Of a stretch of 64,000 bases of DNA, positions 35,159 through 46,803 are shown one piece after another. The notes beneath the pieces are model-generated. The model saw nothing but the letters and a program-made list of their open reading frames with translations. It was not told the DNA's origin and did no database searches. The number at the start of each line of letters is the position of its first letter. Position 1 is the stretch's first letter. Source of the stretch: Amoebophrya sp. AT5.2. Its lineage: Eukaryota > Sar > Dinophyceae > Syndiniales > Amoebophryaceae. The position numbers and the translations under genes were made by a program. The DNA lies in the NCBI GenBank assembly GCA_005223375.1, contig RXOD01003798.1, forward strand, positions 16,315-80,314, in the 5' to 3' direction.

Positions 35159-37837
35159 TCAAGCCCACCAGAAGGGGTTTCGTTCTGATTGCCCGCCCCC
35201 AGGTCGCATTCCGCTCCAATCTTGTACACAGCATCCTTCTTGCAGCCGTTCCGCCCACACCTCCTCGTCCGACAGGAATCGCCACGACGCGTGCGATTCC
35301 CCCGACACTTGCTCATCGTTGTGAAAGAGACCAGAGTACACCCACCTCCCAAATCTTTCCCTGCCCGGCCCGTGTTTTTTGTTGCGCAAGTACACGCCCG
35401 TGAAGGAGTAGTCGTCGTCCCCCCTCAGCATCGTGCCGCGGCCGCTCCGCATGCCACACACGTACTGCCCGACAAATTCCGCCGTCGGACACCACTCCCA
35501 CACGGGGCCGTGCAGTTCGTCGTCGCGCCAGACGCCCAGACACAGCCACGCGGGGAGGAGCTGCTCGTCCAAAGGGTGCTCCCAATTCTCCGTTCTGCTT
35601 CTGTCTGAAGGCGGAGAGGCGCACCAAACCGGCGGAGGTGGCTGTGGCGGCGGCGTCCCTAGGTGCTGGCTGCGGGAAGTCCCTGCCGCGCTCGAATCGG
35701 AGGCAGATGCCGCAAACCTGCTCCAGGCCGGAACCTCGGCTTTGTTGTGGAACAAATTTACCGCTCCCGTCCACGGGTCCCGAACAATCGCCTCCGGGCG
35801 CTCCTGCTGCGCGGGCTTTTGTGACGATCTCCGCGCCGTGGACAGCAACGCTCCTTCTGTGCGTTGGTTCTTCAATGCCTGCTGTGCAGGGGTGAGGGAG
35901 TCGTCCTTGCTGGGGGCAAACATCATCCCTACGCCGTTGCGACGCCCGCCGCCCCACTCCCCGTCGTAGAAAATGCCGTTGCGCTCGGCACGCCCGTACC
36001 CGTGGCGCGTTCCGTCGACGAACTGGCCGACGTATTTCCCGGACTCCAGGTCGAAATGTCGCGTCGTGCCCCAGGTGAAGAAATGGCTTCCCTGGCCGTG
36101 CATTTCGCCGTGCTTCCACTCACCAGCGTACAAGTGCGTCTCGTACATCAGGCGATCCCGCTTCGTGTGCGAGAAAATGCCGCCACCCTCCATCAAATTC
36201 TCTCGCCACTGGCCCTCGTAGCGGGAGGCCTCCGCAGGCGCGAAAAAACGGGCTGGACTTCGTGAGGGTGGGGCGCTTCCGCTAGCTGCGCTTGTTGTTC
36301 TGGCTGGAGGACGCGGCCGAGCTGTGGAAGCACTACCGATGGCCTGAATAGCGGGATCTGTCGCGAGCAGGTGCAGCTGCTGTGCCGCCGACGCGCTCCG
36401 TGCTTCGGTCGGGAAACTACTACTACCTTCAGCGATACTGGGATGTCGCATCTCCGGAACCCAGCTGCTGCGCCGCCCGTGCAACACCTCGTCTGGCTTG
36501 CCCATCCCCCTCCCGGCCCGCCGCCACGACTGGATCCCGTGCCCGTTCTTCCGTCCGTTGCGCCACTCTCCTTCGTATCGTGCCGCGTCCTGATCCAAAA
36601 CCGGCTTCGCCCGTGGTCTGCCCTCCTGATACAACTGGCCCTGACCCCCACCTGGCGGACCGCGATAGTAGAAACTGCCCGTCGTGGAAGGGCCCTCGCG
36701 GGCGCGGGAGAGCTGGCCCTCTCCATCGTCAGGGGTCGCGGCCTGCCGGCGCACGTCGTCAATAAAAATCCGCTCGTCCAGGTCCTCGAGGCGCATGCGT
36801 TCAAGAATCCGTTCGTCCAAGTCGTCGACAGATCCAGACGAGGACGCGGTAGAGGCGTTCTCGACAGGCCCAGGTGTAAAGTTCCTATTGGTGCCATCGG
36901 GGGACGGCGGTCTTGAGAAGTGTAAGTCTTCTCTTGACGCCTGCATGTAAGGAGGTCCCGCAGGAAAGCCTGTCGCGAGCAAGCCATGATGGGGGGACAC
37001 ATCGCCGTCCGGAGACCCGACGTCATCCTCCAGCCACAACGCCTCCTGGTTCGGAGGACGTTCAGTATGCGTCACGTACGACATCAGCCGGCCGGCACCC
37101 GTGTTTGAGAGAATCCGCACGCCGCCCGCGAACAGCCCCTCGCCGCGCAAAGCAGGGTCCGCTGCCGAGAAGGCCTCCGCGGTACCCGCGGTGGCCTGAA
37201 AAGGCGGGTCCACCGTGCCACCAAGTGCAATTGGTACGGCGGGAGTTGGCGCAGCGGCTGCCGCCGGAGGAAGAGTGACCGAAGCGGTTGGTGTTGACCT
37301 TGTGGACGAGACTACTCCTCGTAGGTGGCCCGCTGGCGGGCGTTGATTCTGAACCCAAGTGTACTCCTGCGAGCGGCCGCGTCCATGCGCGCGGCGGAAC
37401 AAGGCTTCTGAGCCCGAGGCTGAGGGTGCTGCAGATAACGCTGCTGAACGTTCGCGTTCCCGTTCATCACAGACGGGTAAAGTAGAAGTTGTACTTCTAG
37501 AACCGTCTCCCACGCCGAGCTCGCCCAAGTAGTGTCCCACGATGTCGCCGCGGCAGACCGGACACCTCAGCTTCGCAGGGTCCTTTGTCGACTGCCTGAG
37601 AATAGCTTCGCGACACCCCTCGCAAATGGGGTGGAAGCACGGCAGCCAATGCCGCAGTTTCGGCGCTCCCGCAGAGTCTTCCTCCAAGCAAATGGGGCAG
37701 CTTGGTCGGCTGGCGTCGGTCGGTGTCGCAACAGATTCGGATGCCCCAGGATCGGGCGACGCAGTCGTGCGGACGCCCGCGACGCTGCGTGCCTCGCAGC
37801 TCAGAGTCAGAAGGACGAAAAACGCGATCATTTTCAT
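35159..37837 (-). CDS. RING-finger MORN-repeat protein with signal peptide
   Basis: 892 residues from ATG 37837. The start MKMIAFFVLLTLSCEARS is a good signal peptide or signal anchor. A C3HC4 RING follows: C47, C50, C67, H69, C72, C75, C92 and C95, with CPIC and CPVC ends, typical of E3 ubiquitin ligases. A roughly 370-residue disordered linker comes next. The C-terminal half has about eight MORN-type units (Y.G.W..G...G.G), such as RYEGEWRNGRKNGHG, LYAGEWKHGEMHGQG, KYVGQFVDGTRHGYG and FYDGEWGGGRRNGVG, the last being followed by degenerate units. MORN repeats bind membranes or scaffold proteins in alveolates. The signal peptide is odd for a RING protein unless it acts as a membrane anchor. 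An upstream in-frame ATG near 37920 would make the hydrophobic part internal. Confidence 0.85.
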   Translation of the reverse strand: MKMIAFFVLLTLSCEARSVAGVRTTASPDPGASESVATPTDASRPSCPICLEEDSAGAPKLRHWLPCFHPICEGCREAILRQSTKDPAKLRCPVCRGDIVGHYLGELGVGDGSRSTTSTLPVCDERERERSAALSAAPSASGSEALFRRAHGRGRSQEYTWVQNQRPPAGHLRGVVSSTRSTPTASVTLPPAAAAAPTPAVPIALGGTVDPPFQATAGTAEAFSAADPALRGEGLFAGGVRILSNTGAGRLMSYVTHTERPPNQEALWLEDDVGSPDGDVSPHHGLLATGFPAGPPYMQASREDLHFSRPPSPDGTNRNFTPGPVENASTASSSGSVDDLDERILERMRLEDLDERIFIDDVRRQAATPDDGEGQLSRAREGPSTTGSFYYRGPPGGGQGQLYQEGRPRAKPVLDQDAARYEGEWRNGRKNGHGIQSWRRAGRGMGKPDEVLHGRRSSWVPEMRHPSIAEGSSSFPTEARSASAAQQLHLLATDPAIQAIGSASTARPRPPARTTSAASGSAPPSRSPARFFAPAEASRYEGQWRENLMEGGGIFSHTKRDRLMYETHLYAGEWKHGEMHGQGSHFFTWGTTRHFDLESGKYVGQFVDGTRHGYGRAERNGIFYDGEWGGGRRNGVGMMFAPSKDDSLTPAQQALKNQRTEGALLSTARRSSQKPAQQERPEAIVRDPWTGAVNLFHNKAEVPAWSRFAASASDSSAAGTSRSQHLGTPPPQPPPPVWCASPPSDRSRTENWEHPLDEQLLPAWLCLGVWRDDELHGPVWEWCPTAEFVGQYVCGMRSGRGTMLRGDDDYSFTGVYLRNKKHGPGRERFGRWVYSGLFHNDEQVSGESHASWRFLSDEEVWAERLQEGCCVQDWSGMRPGGGQSERNPFWWA

Positions 37838-38448
37838 TTCGCAGGCAGGGCTATGTCTTTTTCGCGGTAAAGATCTCATTCTTGGCGCAACTATCACGTG
37901 AAGAGCCGACAGGTCGTCCATCGACTGTAAGCGAACAGTATATGTGCCGACGTCTCTTTGTCTTTGTGTCCTGGTCCGAAACAAAACTGAACTACACAAA
38001 GCAATCACGATGGTAGAACAAACGGAACTGAATGCAGTGCCTTGCTTACGTTTGCAGTCGCGCCGGTGGCCTCGATTACCGGTCATCACATTCGTCACGA
38101 AGCGGTCATAAAATCGCACCGCTACCAGTCACTGCGACGTGGCAGTCAGTCCGTGAAGTAGATGATCGCTTAGCCTTGCTGATAATTTGGAGATTGATCA
38201 TAATGATTACGAGCCACCCTGCATCGACCTGAGCTGCATACCTTCTCCAATTGCCGTCATGCGTTAGTGGACCAGGGTTGCCGAACACATCACATTAACA
38301 TTTTCAATGGCCGCAGACACCTCAGCGCAACGCAGAGCAGAGTGCGTTGTTCTTCATCAATTTGGATATTGTGGACTTAGGTCTTCGGCAGGAAACTACA
38401 AGCAGCAGGGGGAGAAGACGCCTCCACGAGCAGTACTAGAAGCCTGCC
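37838..38448. other. Intergenic region
   Basis: About 0.6 kb between the RING-MORN gene start and the end of the ARM-like gene. No gene recognised; open frame continues a short way upstream of 37837, which leaves the RING-MORN start uncertain. Confidence 0.45.
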
Positions 38449-40982
38449 TCACATCTGTATCATGTCCAGAATCCGCGAGCCCCAGGCCTTCAGCTTCACG
38501 TCTTCTCCGTACCTTCCCAGCACCTCCTTCACGAGCGCTTCCACTTTGTAGATCGTGCTGGCGTCCTTCTCGGAATCGAGATACGGCAAAAACTTGTAGA
38601 AGCCCTCAAAACCGGCACAAAGAACCCAGGGATCGCTCATGTGGTGCGAGACCGCGTTGTGCGTCTTCAGCACCAGCTGCGCATGGTCGAAGTTTGCCTC
38701 CTGTTGCACCGCCTCCGGCCAGTCCATACCCGAGGCGAGAGCGCGAATCGAACGTGCCTGTTTTTGTTGCATTTGGTTTGCTTCCATCGTCATCGTGCGA
38801 GCAGCAACATCAAAATCAATCTGTAAGTAGAAAATAACGTCGAGGCTGCGGGCCAGCAGATGATCAAGCTTGTTAGCTTAAAACAAGTACCAACAGTATT
38901 TTGTCGCCCTGGTGCAAGCCCATCAAGTTCTGGAAGCAGTGGACGCCGCCGAGCTTGACGAACTGCATGAGCCCGTCCATGCTGGTTGAAATGATTCGCG
39001 CCACCGCTTCGATCGAGGCCCGCGCGCCCACTTGCGTCATCGGCTTTTTCATCATCACGTCCTGCAGCATCAGTTCTGCTAGGCCGTGCTTGCGCAGCAA
39101 GGCGGAAAATTCAAAACCGTACTGCACGCTGTTGTCCTCGCGTCCGTCGGGCTGTGGCATGGACTGCACGCCGCAAATGGCCGATACGAGACCGCAGACG
39201 CCTGAGAAAACCAGCTCGAACCACCGGGGAGGGGTGGAGGCTGATGTGTAGTGGCCCGTCTTCCGATGGATTGAGCGACTGCCTCGTCAAGCTATGAAGT
39301 TTGTATCGGCTGACGCCTGACGCAGAGCGCGATCTTCACGAAAAGCAATTTAGTACTATATAGTGCGATAAAGAAAGATCTGCGGCTGATAAAAGAACGT
39401 GGTAAGTTTTACTACAGACCTTGTTTGAGGTTTCCGACAACTTCTGTGGCGAGTTCTTCGAGTGAGAGTGCCTCGTTCTGGAGCAACGTCTGGATAAGTG
39501 GCCAGTGGGCGAATTGTTCCTCTTGTGCGGCGGGTATTGCTGACTTCGAGGCGTTCTCGGCCGAGGTGAGACTCTGCAGTGGTACCCTGCCTCTTGCAAG
39601 CACCAGCACGCGAACGAAGAGGAAAACCCGACTGCAGTTCGCGGGCAAGACGCGGGGATCCGAGTTCTCCAACTGCGAGGAGCTTGAAGACGGCGTCGGC
39701 GTCGGGGGCTGTGGTTGTCGATGGCGTTTTCGATTTCAACCTCTACCTAGCCCAGGAGGCTGACGGACAAAAGAAAAATTGCTTTTCATTTTGTTGCGCC
39801 TCACCACTGGAAGAGCTGCTCGGTTTGTGCCGTACCTGGTCGACTCCGGATCCCGCCCCTGTCTCCATCAGTATTCTTGCGAAGGCCTCCTGCCCCTTTC
39901 CATGAAGGTAGCCTTGCGTCGGAAACATGCTCATAGCATTCAGGATCGAGATCAGAAGCGTCACACCTGCTACGGACCCGAACTGCTCGCACGACTCCGC
40001 ATCGTAAGCCAGATTGCACACCTGCATGAACGACAATTCAGGTGGGTGAAAACAATTCTTGGGAGAGTTGCGAACCGTGGAGCGGCTCCCATTTGCTGCT
40101 CTGAAGAGCGATGAAAAGGAAAAATCTGCTGCATTGGCGAAGCAAAAAGAAAAATTCAATGACGAAGATACGCATCCGGCCACAAGCCCCGCCAGCATCG
40201 CATCCCCCACGTCGCTCCCTGGATCCCCAGACCGCATAAGCACTTCCAGAAGCGAAATAACGCCCTTTTCCAGTGCGGCTTTTGCGTGCTGCGTTTTGTA
40301 CACCAGCCCGCAGAGAATCTTCAATCCCTTGTACACGCATTTTCGCTTCAGCTCGATGTCGGACGTGTACGCGTCGGTGAGGTACCGGAGATGCTCCAGG
40401 ACGGACGGAACACTCTCCGTTGCGATCGCGGGGGCCCCCTCGAGAGGCTTCGCAGGGTTCATGCTCGTGAGGGGAGCAGACGGCGCGGTAACGCAAGGCT
40501 GTTGGATGAAAAACAAAAACTGACAAGATCACTTTCGCAATGGAAAAAACAAAAAACGTACGGAGGTTTTCGTGCTTGTACTCACAGGCAGGGCACACAC
40601 AAGTACATGTTTGTAAAAATCATGCGTTTCGTCTGCGAACCTGCGATCCTGTCCCCGGGTACCCCACGGCAGGGGGAAGCACGCCGCCCGGGAACGGCGG
40701 CTGCGGCCCCGCGCCGCCACCTCCCTCGCCCTCGTCCGAGAAGGCGCGCGCGACGATCTCGAGCAGGGAGCACTCTTGCTTCGTGAGCTGCAGCAGATAC
40801 TCGGAGAGAAGCTGCCCCTCCATCCCATAGTGCTTGCCACCCGTCTGCAGCGTTTTTTTCACAAGTGAAATCTCGTCCTGCACCTGCAGAATCTTCTTGC
40901 CGAAGTCCACCTGTTCGGCGACCATCCTCGCGGTCGACGTCGGGGGCGGAGGCGGACCGGCGATTTTCTCGACTTTCACTCC
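38449..40982 (-). CDS. ARM/HEAT-like helical repeat protein, six exons
   Basis: Exons: 40982-40641, 40498-40172, 40021-39836, 39708-39420, 39201-38891 and 38820-38449. All joins are phase-consistent with GT-AG ends. The protein is nearly all short hydrophobic helix pairs (SLLEVLMRSGDPGSDVGDAM, GVTLLISILNAM, MQFVKLGGVHCFQNLMGL), as in armadillo-type folds, with a Pro-rich start (AGPPPPPTSTARM). Exon 1 has no early ATG: it begins at a 3' splice site (CTGCAG|GGAGTG), so the true 5' end lies upstream, or translation starts at the ATG at 40925 (589 residues). The exon-2 donor TGC|GTATCT is the least certain. A partner-binding scaffold is likely; no specific family can be named. Confidence 0.65.
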
Positions 40983-41269
40983 CTGCAGTGACAGTTGTGT
41001 CCCTCTGCCTGGGCGCCGGCCAAATCAGAGCGAGGGCGAGCACGAGCAGGAGGTGGAGAAGATTTTACTAGCATCAAGCTCCAAAACCGAATCTTGTTCG
41101 CACCACGGCACGTGGTAACACTGCAAGGAGCAGATAGAACTAGCAGTACAAAAAAGTAAGTATGCAGCTCGATCTCACGAAGCGGTCGGCTTTACTTGGT
41201 GGGTAGGGCTGCAGCAATGTTTAAGAGATTGATCATCTGGATCCTCCACTGCGTTTGCTTCTGCAACTT

Positions 41270-41461
41270 TCAAACATTTTTTGCCTTTAGCATTACAATG
41301 GCATTATCTTTGATCGCAGAAGGAACAAGGTAGGCGAAACTGACAGTGTCAGTGGCGCAGCGGTCTTCTTCCGCAAGGCTGAGGAGTGCAGCCCAGCCCC
41401 TGACTTTCGATTTCTCGTTATCGATTGCGCCCTCTGTTAGGAATGTCTCGCCCGACAGCAC
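41270..41461 (-). other. Possible additional coding exon
   Basis: A short open stretch on the minus strand with protein-like composition (KSKVRGWAALLSLAEEDRC, then FAYLVPSAIKDNAIVMLK) and an ARM-like helical look. It ends with possible donors (AAG|GCAAAA or AAT|GTTTGA) that would join in phase 0 to the exon beginning at 40982. Its own upstream partner is unclear: a 3' splice site in it (AACAGAG|GGC) could even join it to the gene ending at 41519, fusing the two genes. Evidence is composition and phase only. Confidence 0.35.
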
Positions 41462-41518
41462 TGCCCCGTCTGCGAAACGGATAAGTTAGCGGTCGCGACT
41501 TGCTCCCCATCAAACCAT

Positions 41519-42730
41519 TCACACCCCCGCTGCAGCAACCGCCGCGCCGATCAGAAAGCCAAGCATATCAATGAGCATCCCATTGTCGTCCACGCGCAGG
41601 AGCGGCCGCGACGGCCCGTTTTCTGCTTCCGCGTCTACTCCCGTTCGCGCTCCATCCTCTCGCTTCAGTTGCGCAGCCAATGCGACCCGATACGCTGTCT
41701 CCGAGTGACGCGGGCACACTGCTGGCAGCAGCTCCAATCGACCGGGTGATTCGGCACTAGACGTAGCGTGCGATTCGGAATCTGTTTCCGCCGCGCGCCG
41801 GCACGCGTAGCTTAGTTTCGCCACCCAATCCCGAAACTGCAGTCCCTCGTAAACCAAAAGCGGCGCGAAACACGCCCACCCCAGTGGCAGCCAAACGCCA
41901 CGCCAGACCGCGCACCGCCCCATCTTGCTCGCGACAAGCCAGCCGCACAAAGCAGTGAGACCCGGGTTGGTGCCGATGGCGGGCGGCGCGCCGAAGATGG
42001 CAACCGGAAGCGAGACAAGCTCATTGCTTTTTCCATTCTCCCCGAGCACGCTCATGTCTTTTGTTCTTTCGCCGTCCTTCTTATCCCAACACCGGTTCAG
42101 TGCTGCGTTTGAAAGCACCGTGCTTCCGAGAACCAACGCAACGAGGAACTTTGTGCCGCGCAGCTTCTCTACAAACGTCGCAGTTAAGAAGAAACTACCC
42201 GCGAGAAAGACCTGGATTTTCGCCGGATCGTAGCAATGCACGAAGCTCGTCGCAATCGGGTCGCGCATAACAGTCAGGAGCGTGTCCACATCCGCGTTGG
42301 CTTTCTCTTCCGACTTGCGGTCCCCTGACGCGTTATCTCGGAGCGCCCACTGCAACCCACACGTACTGACCCCGGCGAGCACCAGGAACGCAACCGTGCC
42401 AAGTGGTTTCGTGTCTGTTTTCGGGTAGGCAAAAGCGAGTTGGTGACGGGAGCCCGCAGCAGCCATCTCCTGCTGCTGGACGGCGGCTGCTTGCCACTTT
42501 TCAAGCTCCCGCTGTGCGAGCTGCGCATCACCCTCCGGAACCGGCCGCAGTCGGATTTGCGGGAGCTGAAAGAGCCGCTTCTTTGTACTACTTGCTTCCT
42601 GCTGCGGCGGCGCTACCGTCGACGCAGAAGCAAACCACATCCGGGACGCGCTCCAACGCGGGTGCGACGGAACGCGCGAGCATCCGGTAAGACTCGAACG
42701 ACAACGACGAATGCTCAGCAGCTGCTTCAT
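41519..42730 (-). CDS. Multi-pass membrane protein with mitochondrial-type N-terminus
   Basis: 403 residues from ATG 42730. The N-terminus (MKQLLSIRRCRSSLTGCSR...) is Arg/Ser-rich, lacks acidic residues for the first about 45 positions and looks like a mitochondrial or plastid presequence. Hydrophobic segments follow at GTVAFLVLAGVSTCGLQWAL, VFLAGSFFLTATF, TKFLVALVLGSTVLSNAAL, the GLTALCGWLVA part, WLPLGWACFAPLLVY and the C-terminal LIDMLGFLIGAAVAAAGV. The spacing and small-residue content resemble rhomboid-like membrane proteins (a TNPGLTAL motif sits where a GxSG motif would be), but no catalytic Ser/His pair is evident. Function unassigned. The stop at 41519 is followed closely by a possible intron, see the 41270-41461 entry. 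Confidence 0.65.
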   Translation of the reverse strand: MKQLLSIRRCRSSLTGCSRVPSHPRWSASRMWFASASTVAPPQQEASSTKKRLFQLPQIRLRPVPEGDAQLAQRELEKWQAAAVQQQEMAAAGSRHQLAFAYPKTDTKPLGTVAFLVLAGVSTCGLQWALRDNASGDRKSEEKANADVDTLLTVMRDPIATSFVHCYDPAKIQVFLAGSFFLTATFVEKLRGTKFLVALVLGSTVLSNAALNRCWDKKDGERTKDMSVLGENGKSNELVSLPVAIFGAPPAIGTNPGLTALCGWLVASKMGRCAVWRGVWLPLGWACFAPLLVYEGLQFRDWVAKLSYACRRAAETDSESHATSSAESPGRLELLPAVCPRHSETAYRVALAAQLKREDGARTGVDAEAENGPSRPLLRVDDNGMLIDMLGFLIGAAVAAAGV

Positions 42731-43084
42731 CTCTTCGGACGTACAGGTTACACACTGGGGTCTAGGTCCAGGAAGTAGGGGCTTTCTTTATATTGTCGCG
42801 TATCCGGTGCATCGGCTTCGGCTTTAGCTTCATCTTCTTCGTCATCTCAAACTCCGACTACTATTCTTTCATTGATCAACTCAGTCGTCGATGATCATGA
42901 CCAGAGTGAAACGGAACAAAAACTACATTGGCGCGACATTCGCTGCAAACCTCTCTGGCTTCAACACCCCGCGCTTTTCAGGCACGTATGCTTCTCAATT
43001 TCTGCATTCGGCATCGGCTCAGCTGCCAGCACGTTCCATAACATCACGCCACGATAAATTGTGCATCAAACCGTACTAGTCGGT
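42731..43084. other. Short intergenic region
   Basis: About 350 bases between the membrane-protein start and the DDX56-like stop. No gene or RNA recognised. Confidence 0.5.
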
Positions 43085-46000
43085 CTATTTGATTCCGTGA
43101 AAAATCTTAGCCCTTTTCTTGGCCTGTCTTCCGTACTTCCTGCCTCCGCAGCTGTAGGCCGTTCTATCTGGCTTCTGCAACCGCTTTCCGTGGTTCATCT
43201 TCCATATCTTTCTTCCGGACAACGGCGGCAGCGTGTCCACATCCGCGCTAGCGTCTGTCTTAATCCTCTCCATTTGTTCTGCGGTGATCACTGGTTTCCC
43301 ACCCTTCCTCTTCTTGTTGGAAGCGGAAAAGCTGGACTGCTGCCGCTGGCTCAGCAGCTCGTCGTTGTACATGAGGCGCCGCCGTTTTTTCTCGTGGTAC
43401 GACGCGGAGCCAGACGCAACCGCGCCGGAAGTCCCGTCCTGCTGGTTTTCACACCGCACCGCCTCAGCCACGGGGTCCTGGCCGCCGCAACTGCTTCCGA
43501 GAGACTTCGGGACGAGGTATTCGGGAAGGTACCTGTCGGTGGACAGTGTTCGTGTGTGATGAACAAGATGGTAGTTGCAATTCTATGCCCCACGAGATTT
43601 TCCCGCATACCGACGCGTTTCTTCCAATAAGTGGAATTCCTTACACAAATTCTTTCTTCACACGTTGCAAATGTAAAAGTAAATCAATGTACGAGTTGCC
43701 TCTAAGACAGCCGAATTTCTGTAGTACCTCAAATGCGAGTCCTTCGCCTTTTGCTTTAGTTCCCGCTGGCTCTTGCGGAGGGCCTGCAGGTCAGCCGGGT
43801 GTTCGTCGAAGTAACGCTTCAGTCGCACGCTGTTGACAGCTTCCGTCTGCAGTTCCCGCAACCGGATGGCGGTCACTGCCTTCTTCGTCACCGCGCGTTC
43901 CACGTCTTGTACCCGGTATCGAAGCTGCTCGATGGAGGCCACGTCGAACGGCAGCTTGTTCAGGGCTGCTCCCCCATCCACCTCGGAAGGGGAGCTCCTC
44001 GCTCCTCCTGGAAAGAGCCTGTCTGCGTTCTCAGAGATCTTCTGCACGAGCTGCGCCTGTGCGGAACTGTCCGCGTCGATCAGTGTCAGGGCAGTGCCGT
44101 CTTTGCCGCCGCGAGCGGTGCGGCCCACGCGGTGGACGTAGGACTTCAGCGTCCGTGGCGCGTCTGCGTTGATCACGGTCGAAACCTCCTTGAAATCGAG
44201 GCCGCGAGTGACGGAAAACTGCGACCGGAAACTGCTGCCGTGGGCTGTGAGCCGCTCCTTCCTAGAGACCTGCGGGAGCTCCTCGTCCGGGGCATCACCC
44301 AGCTCATCGTCGGACTCTTCCTCTTCGTCTGTTGTCGTTGTCGATTTTTGAACGATTACAATGATAGATTGAATCAATGAATCAATGAGAAAGTGACAAA
44401 AGAAATAGTTGTACTGGAGGTACTTTCTATACGTAACTCGGTGTCGGTGGTGAAAGCGAATATGCAGCGGAAAATATAATCCACCAGAACTAGCATACTG
44501 GTGCTATAGCGAAAGAAATGGGACGCACCGTCATCGTCTTCTCCGAGCTCATCGGCGGCCTCATCCTCGTCTTCGTCCTTCGAACCGTCCTCCATGTCTG
44601 AGAAATCGGATCCGAAGTCGTCTTCTCCTTTCGCGGCCTTTTTGCCGCCCTTTTTCGATTTAGCTTTCTCTGCTTCTGCCGATCCTTCGCCCGCATCTGC
44701 GTCGTCTCCAGCCTCTGACATGTCCTCTCGAGAGCCCGACCCGTCTTCCTCTTCTTCCGCGTCGCTTCCGCCTCCAAGATCGACCTCTCCCGCCTTTTCC
44801 CACGATCCGTCCTCGTCCTCATCTTCTGAGTCTTCGTCTTCCCTCGCCCGTTTTCTCTTCATCGCGGCCTCGTGTTTTGCGCGTTGTTTCTTTTTCCGTT
44901 CGCTCTCCTCCTTCAGCTTTGCGATTTTCTCGGAAGGCACCTTCTTGTTTCCGATCTCAGGCTCCGGGAGTTGGATCCCGATCGACGAGTTCACGCGCTC
45001 CAGTTTCTTCTTCGTCAGCGTGTTCGTTTCGGCCCCTTCCGAGTCCGAACTCGCAAACCGTTCGTCCATGTCCAGGGAGGACGACGGCTCTTCATCATCC
45101 GAGGCCTCTTCCTCTTCCGCTTCTGATGAGTCTTTGATCGACACTGACGAGGAAACCGTGCGGCCAACACCTCCGGTGCTGCTACCCGCCACACTGCCGA
45201 GCACATCAAAACCGTCGTCGGTGGCGATGCACAAATTCACAATGCCCTGGTTGAAGGACTGGATCACGTTTTGGCGGGCCTCGAACGAGAGCTCGTGGTT
45301 CAGAACGGCGCAAGGAATGGCGAACTTGTCCAGGAAGAGCTTCAAGCGGTAGGCGTTCTCAAGATTCTTCACAAAGATGAGAATCTTTCCAGACACGATT
45401 TTCAGCCTGAGAAACGCGTACAAAACCAGAAAGCGGTCCTGCTTGGGAATGGGCAGGTAAAACTGCGTCAACTGCGAAGCGAAGGCAGGGTCGTGGTCGT
45501 CGCTAGGATTGTCGATGCGGTGCGGGTTGTGGAGAAGCACTGAATTCAACGACTCGACCTGGTGTGGAGGGTGGAGTCCGATTTCATTTCCAACTGGTGG
45601 TTAATGTTGCCGATTGTGTAACTTCCTAAATCGCGCTAGGCTCCGTGAAACGGGTAGTTCGATGCTGAGCAGGCCCTCCAGATTGAATAAAAGGATCTTA
45701 AAGAAAGCAGCATATCAATAAACTTAAACGGCCCCGCCCCACAACCCCGCGAAAAATTTTATTTTAATAGCCCAATCTGGAAAATAAACAAGCCGTACCT
45801 CCTCACTCAGCGTCGCGCTGCAGAGTATCGCTTGATACGCCTTCGGCAGGAAGTCTTTCAGTTTCGCCACTTCTTCATCGTACCCGTAAGTCATCATCAG
45901 ATCTGCTTCGTCCACAACCAGCGACTGCAAATTTTCCAGCTTCTCCTGCTTCAGGCTCAGCCACTCCAGCAGCCCCGTCGGGCTGGTCACCAGAATCGTG

Positions 46001-46803
46001 GGCGGCGTGGACGAGGAGGCCATCGGCTCGCCCGACAGGTAGTAGGCGATGCTGATGTTCTCCGCGAAACAGTACTCGGCGAGCTTCTCCGCCTCGGTGG
46101 CGACCTGGATGCAGAGCTCCTTCGAAGGAACGAGCACCACGCCGCGCACGCCGGACCAGGAAGCGGAGCTGCATGATGCAGTCTTGGTTCTATCCGCGCT
46201 CTCTAAGGAGAGCAGCGCCCGATTCAGCATCGGCGCGAGGTAGGCAATAGTCTTACCGCTGCCGGTCCGCGCGTTGCAGAGAATGTCCTGGCCCTGGATG
46301 GCTTTCGGGATCGTTTCCGCCTGCACGGCGGAGGGGCGATCAAACATTTTTTGAAGCGCTTTGGAAATGCGCCGGTCGAGACCGAAATCATCCCAAGAAG
46401 CCTGCTCCTGCTCGTCGTCGTCGTCGCCAGAAGAGGCGGTGTACTGCGAGCCGCACGAGCCTTCGGAGTTTTCGACGTCTGCCTCGTCTGCCTGCGACTT
46501 CTCCTGCGCATCGTCGCCGCTTTCAGAGCTGTCTGCATTTGCCGATGGCACCCCGGTTTCGTCGTCAGACCCGCTGGCGGATCCGCTTTGGTTCTCCGAG
46601 AGCTCGTCTTCCCCTGACTCGATTGCCCTCTCGTTTTCTTCGTCGCTCGAAGTCGCGGCCGTAGCGGCATCGGCATCAACAACTTCTTTTGGTGCCGCTG
46701 AGGCCTTTTTCGCGCCCTTCATGGCCTTCTTCTTCTTCATCACAGGCGCACCAGCGGACTTCTTTTTCATGCCCGTTTTCTTCATCGCCTTCGCCTTCGC
46801 CAT
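43085..46803 (-). CDS. DEAD-box RNA helicase, DDX56/Dbp9 type
   Basis: Exons 46803-45799, 45558-44529, 44328-43728 and 43532-43085, 1,027 residues, joins exact in phase. A Lys-rich then acidic N-terminus leads to the helicase core: Q motif region ([15 protein letters not shown]), motif I ARTGSGKT, Ia VPSKEL, Ib TSPTGLL, II DEAD, III SAT, motif IV region [24 protein letters not shown]. An insertion of about 240 residues, mostly Glu/Asp/Ser/Lys, sits between IATDD and RGLDF. Dbp9/DDX56 proteins also carry an insertion there, which supports the family choice. Downstream, [14 protein letters not shown] matches the conserved C-terminal block of the family, and the end is very basic. Role in the family: nucleolar assembly of the large ribosomal subunit. 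Confidence 0.9.

Noticed and set aside
41757..41948. Rhomboid protease assignment for the membrane protein at 41519-42730
   Set aside because: No GxSG and His catalytic pair visible, so only a membrane protein is claimed.
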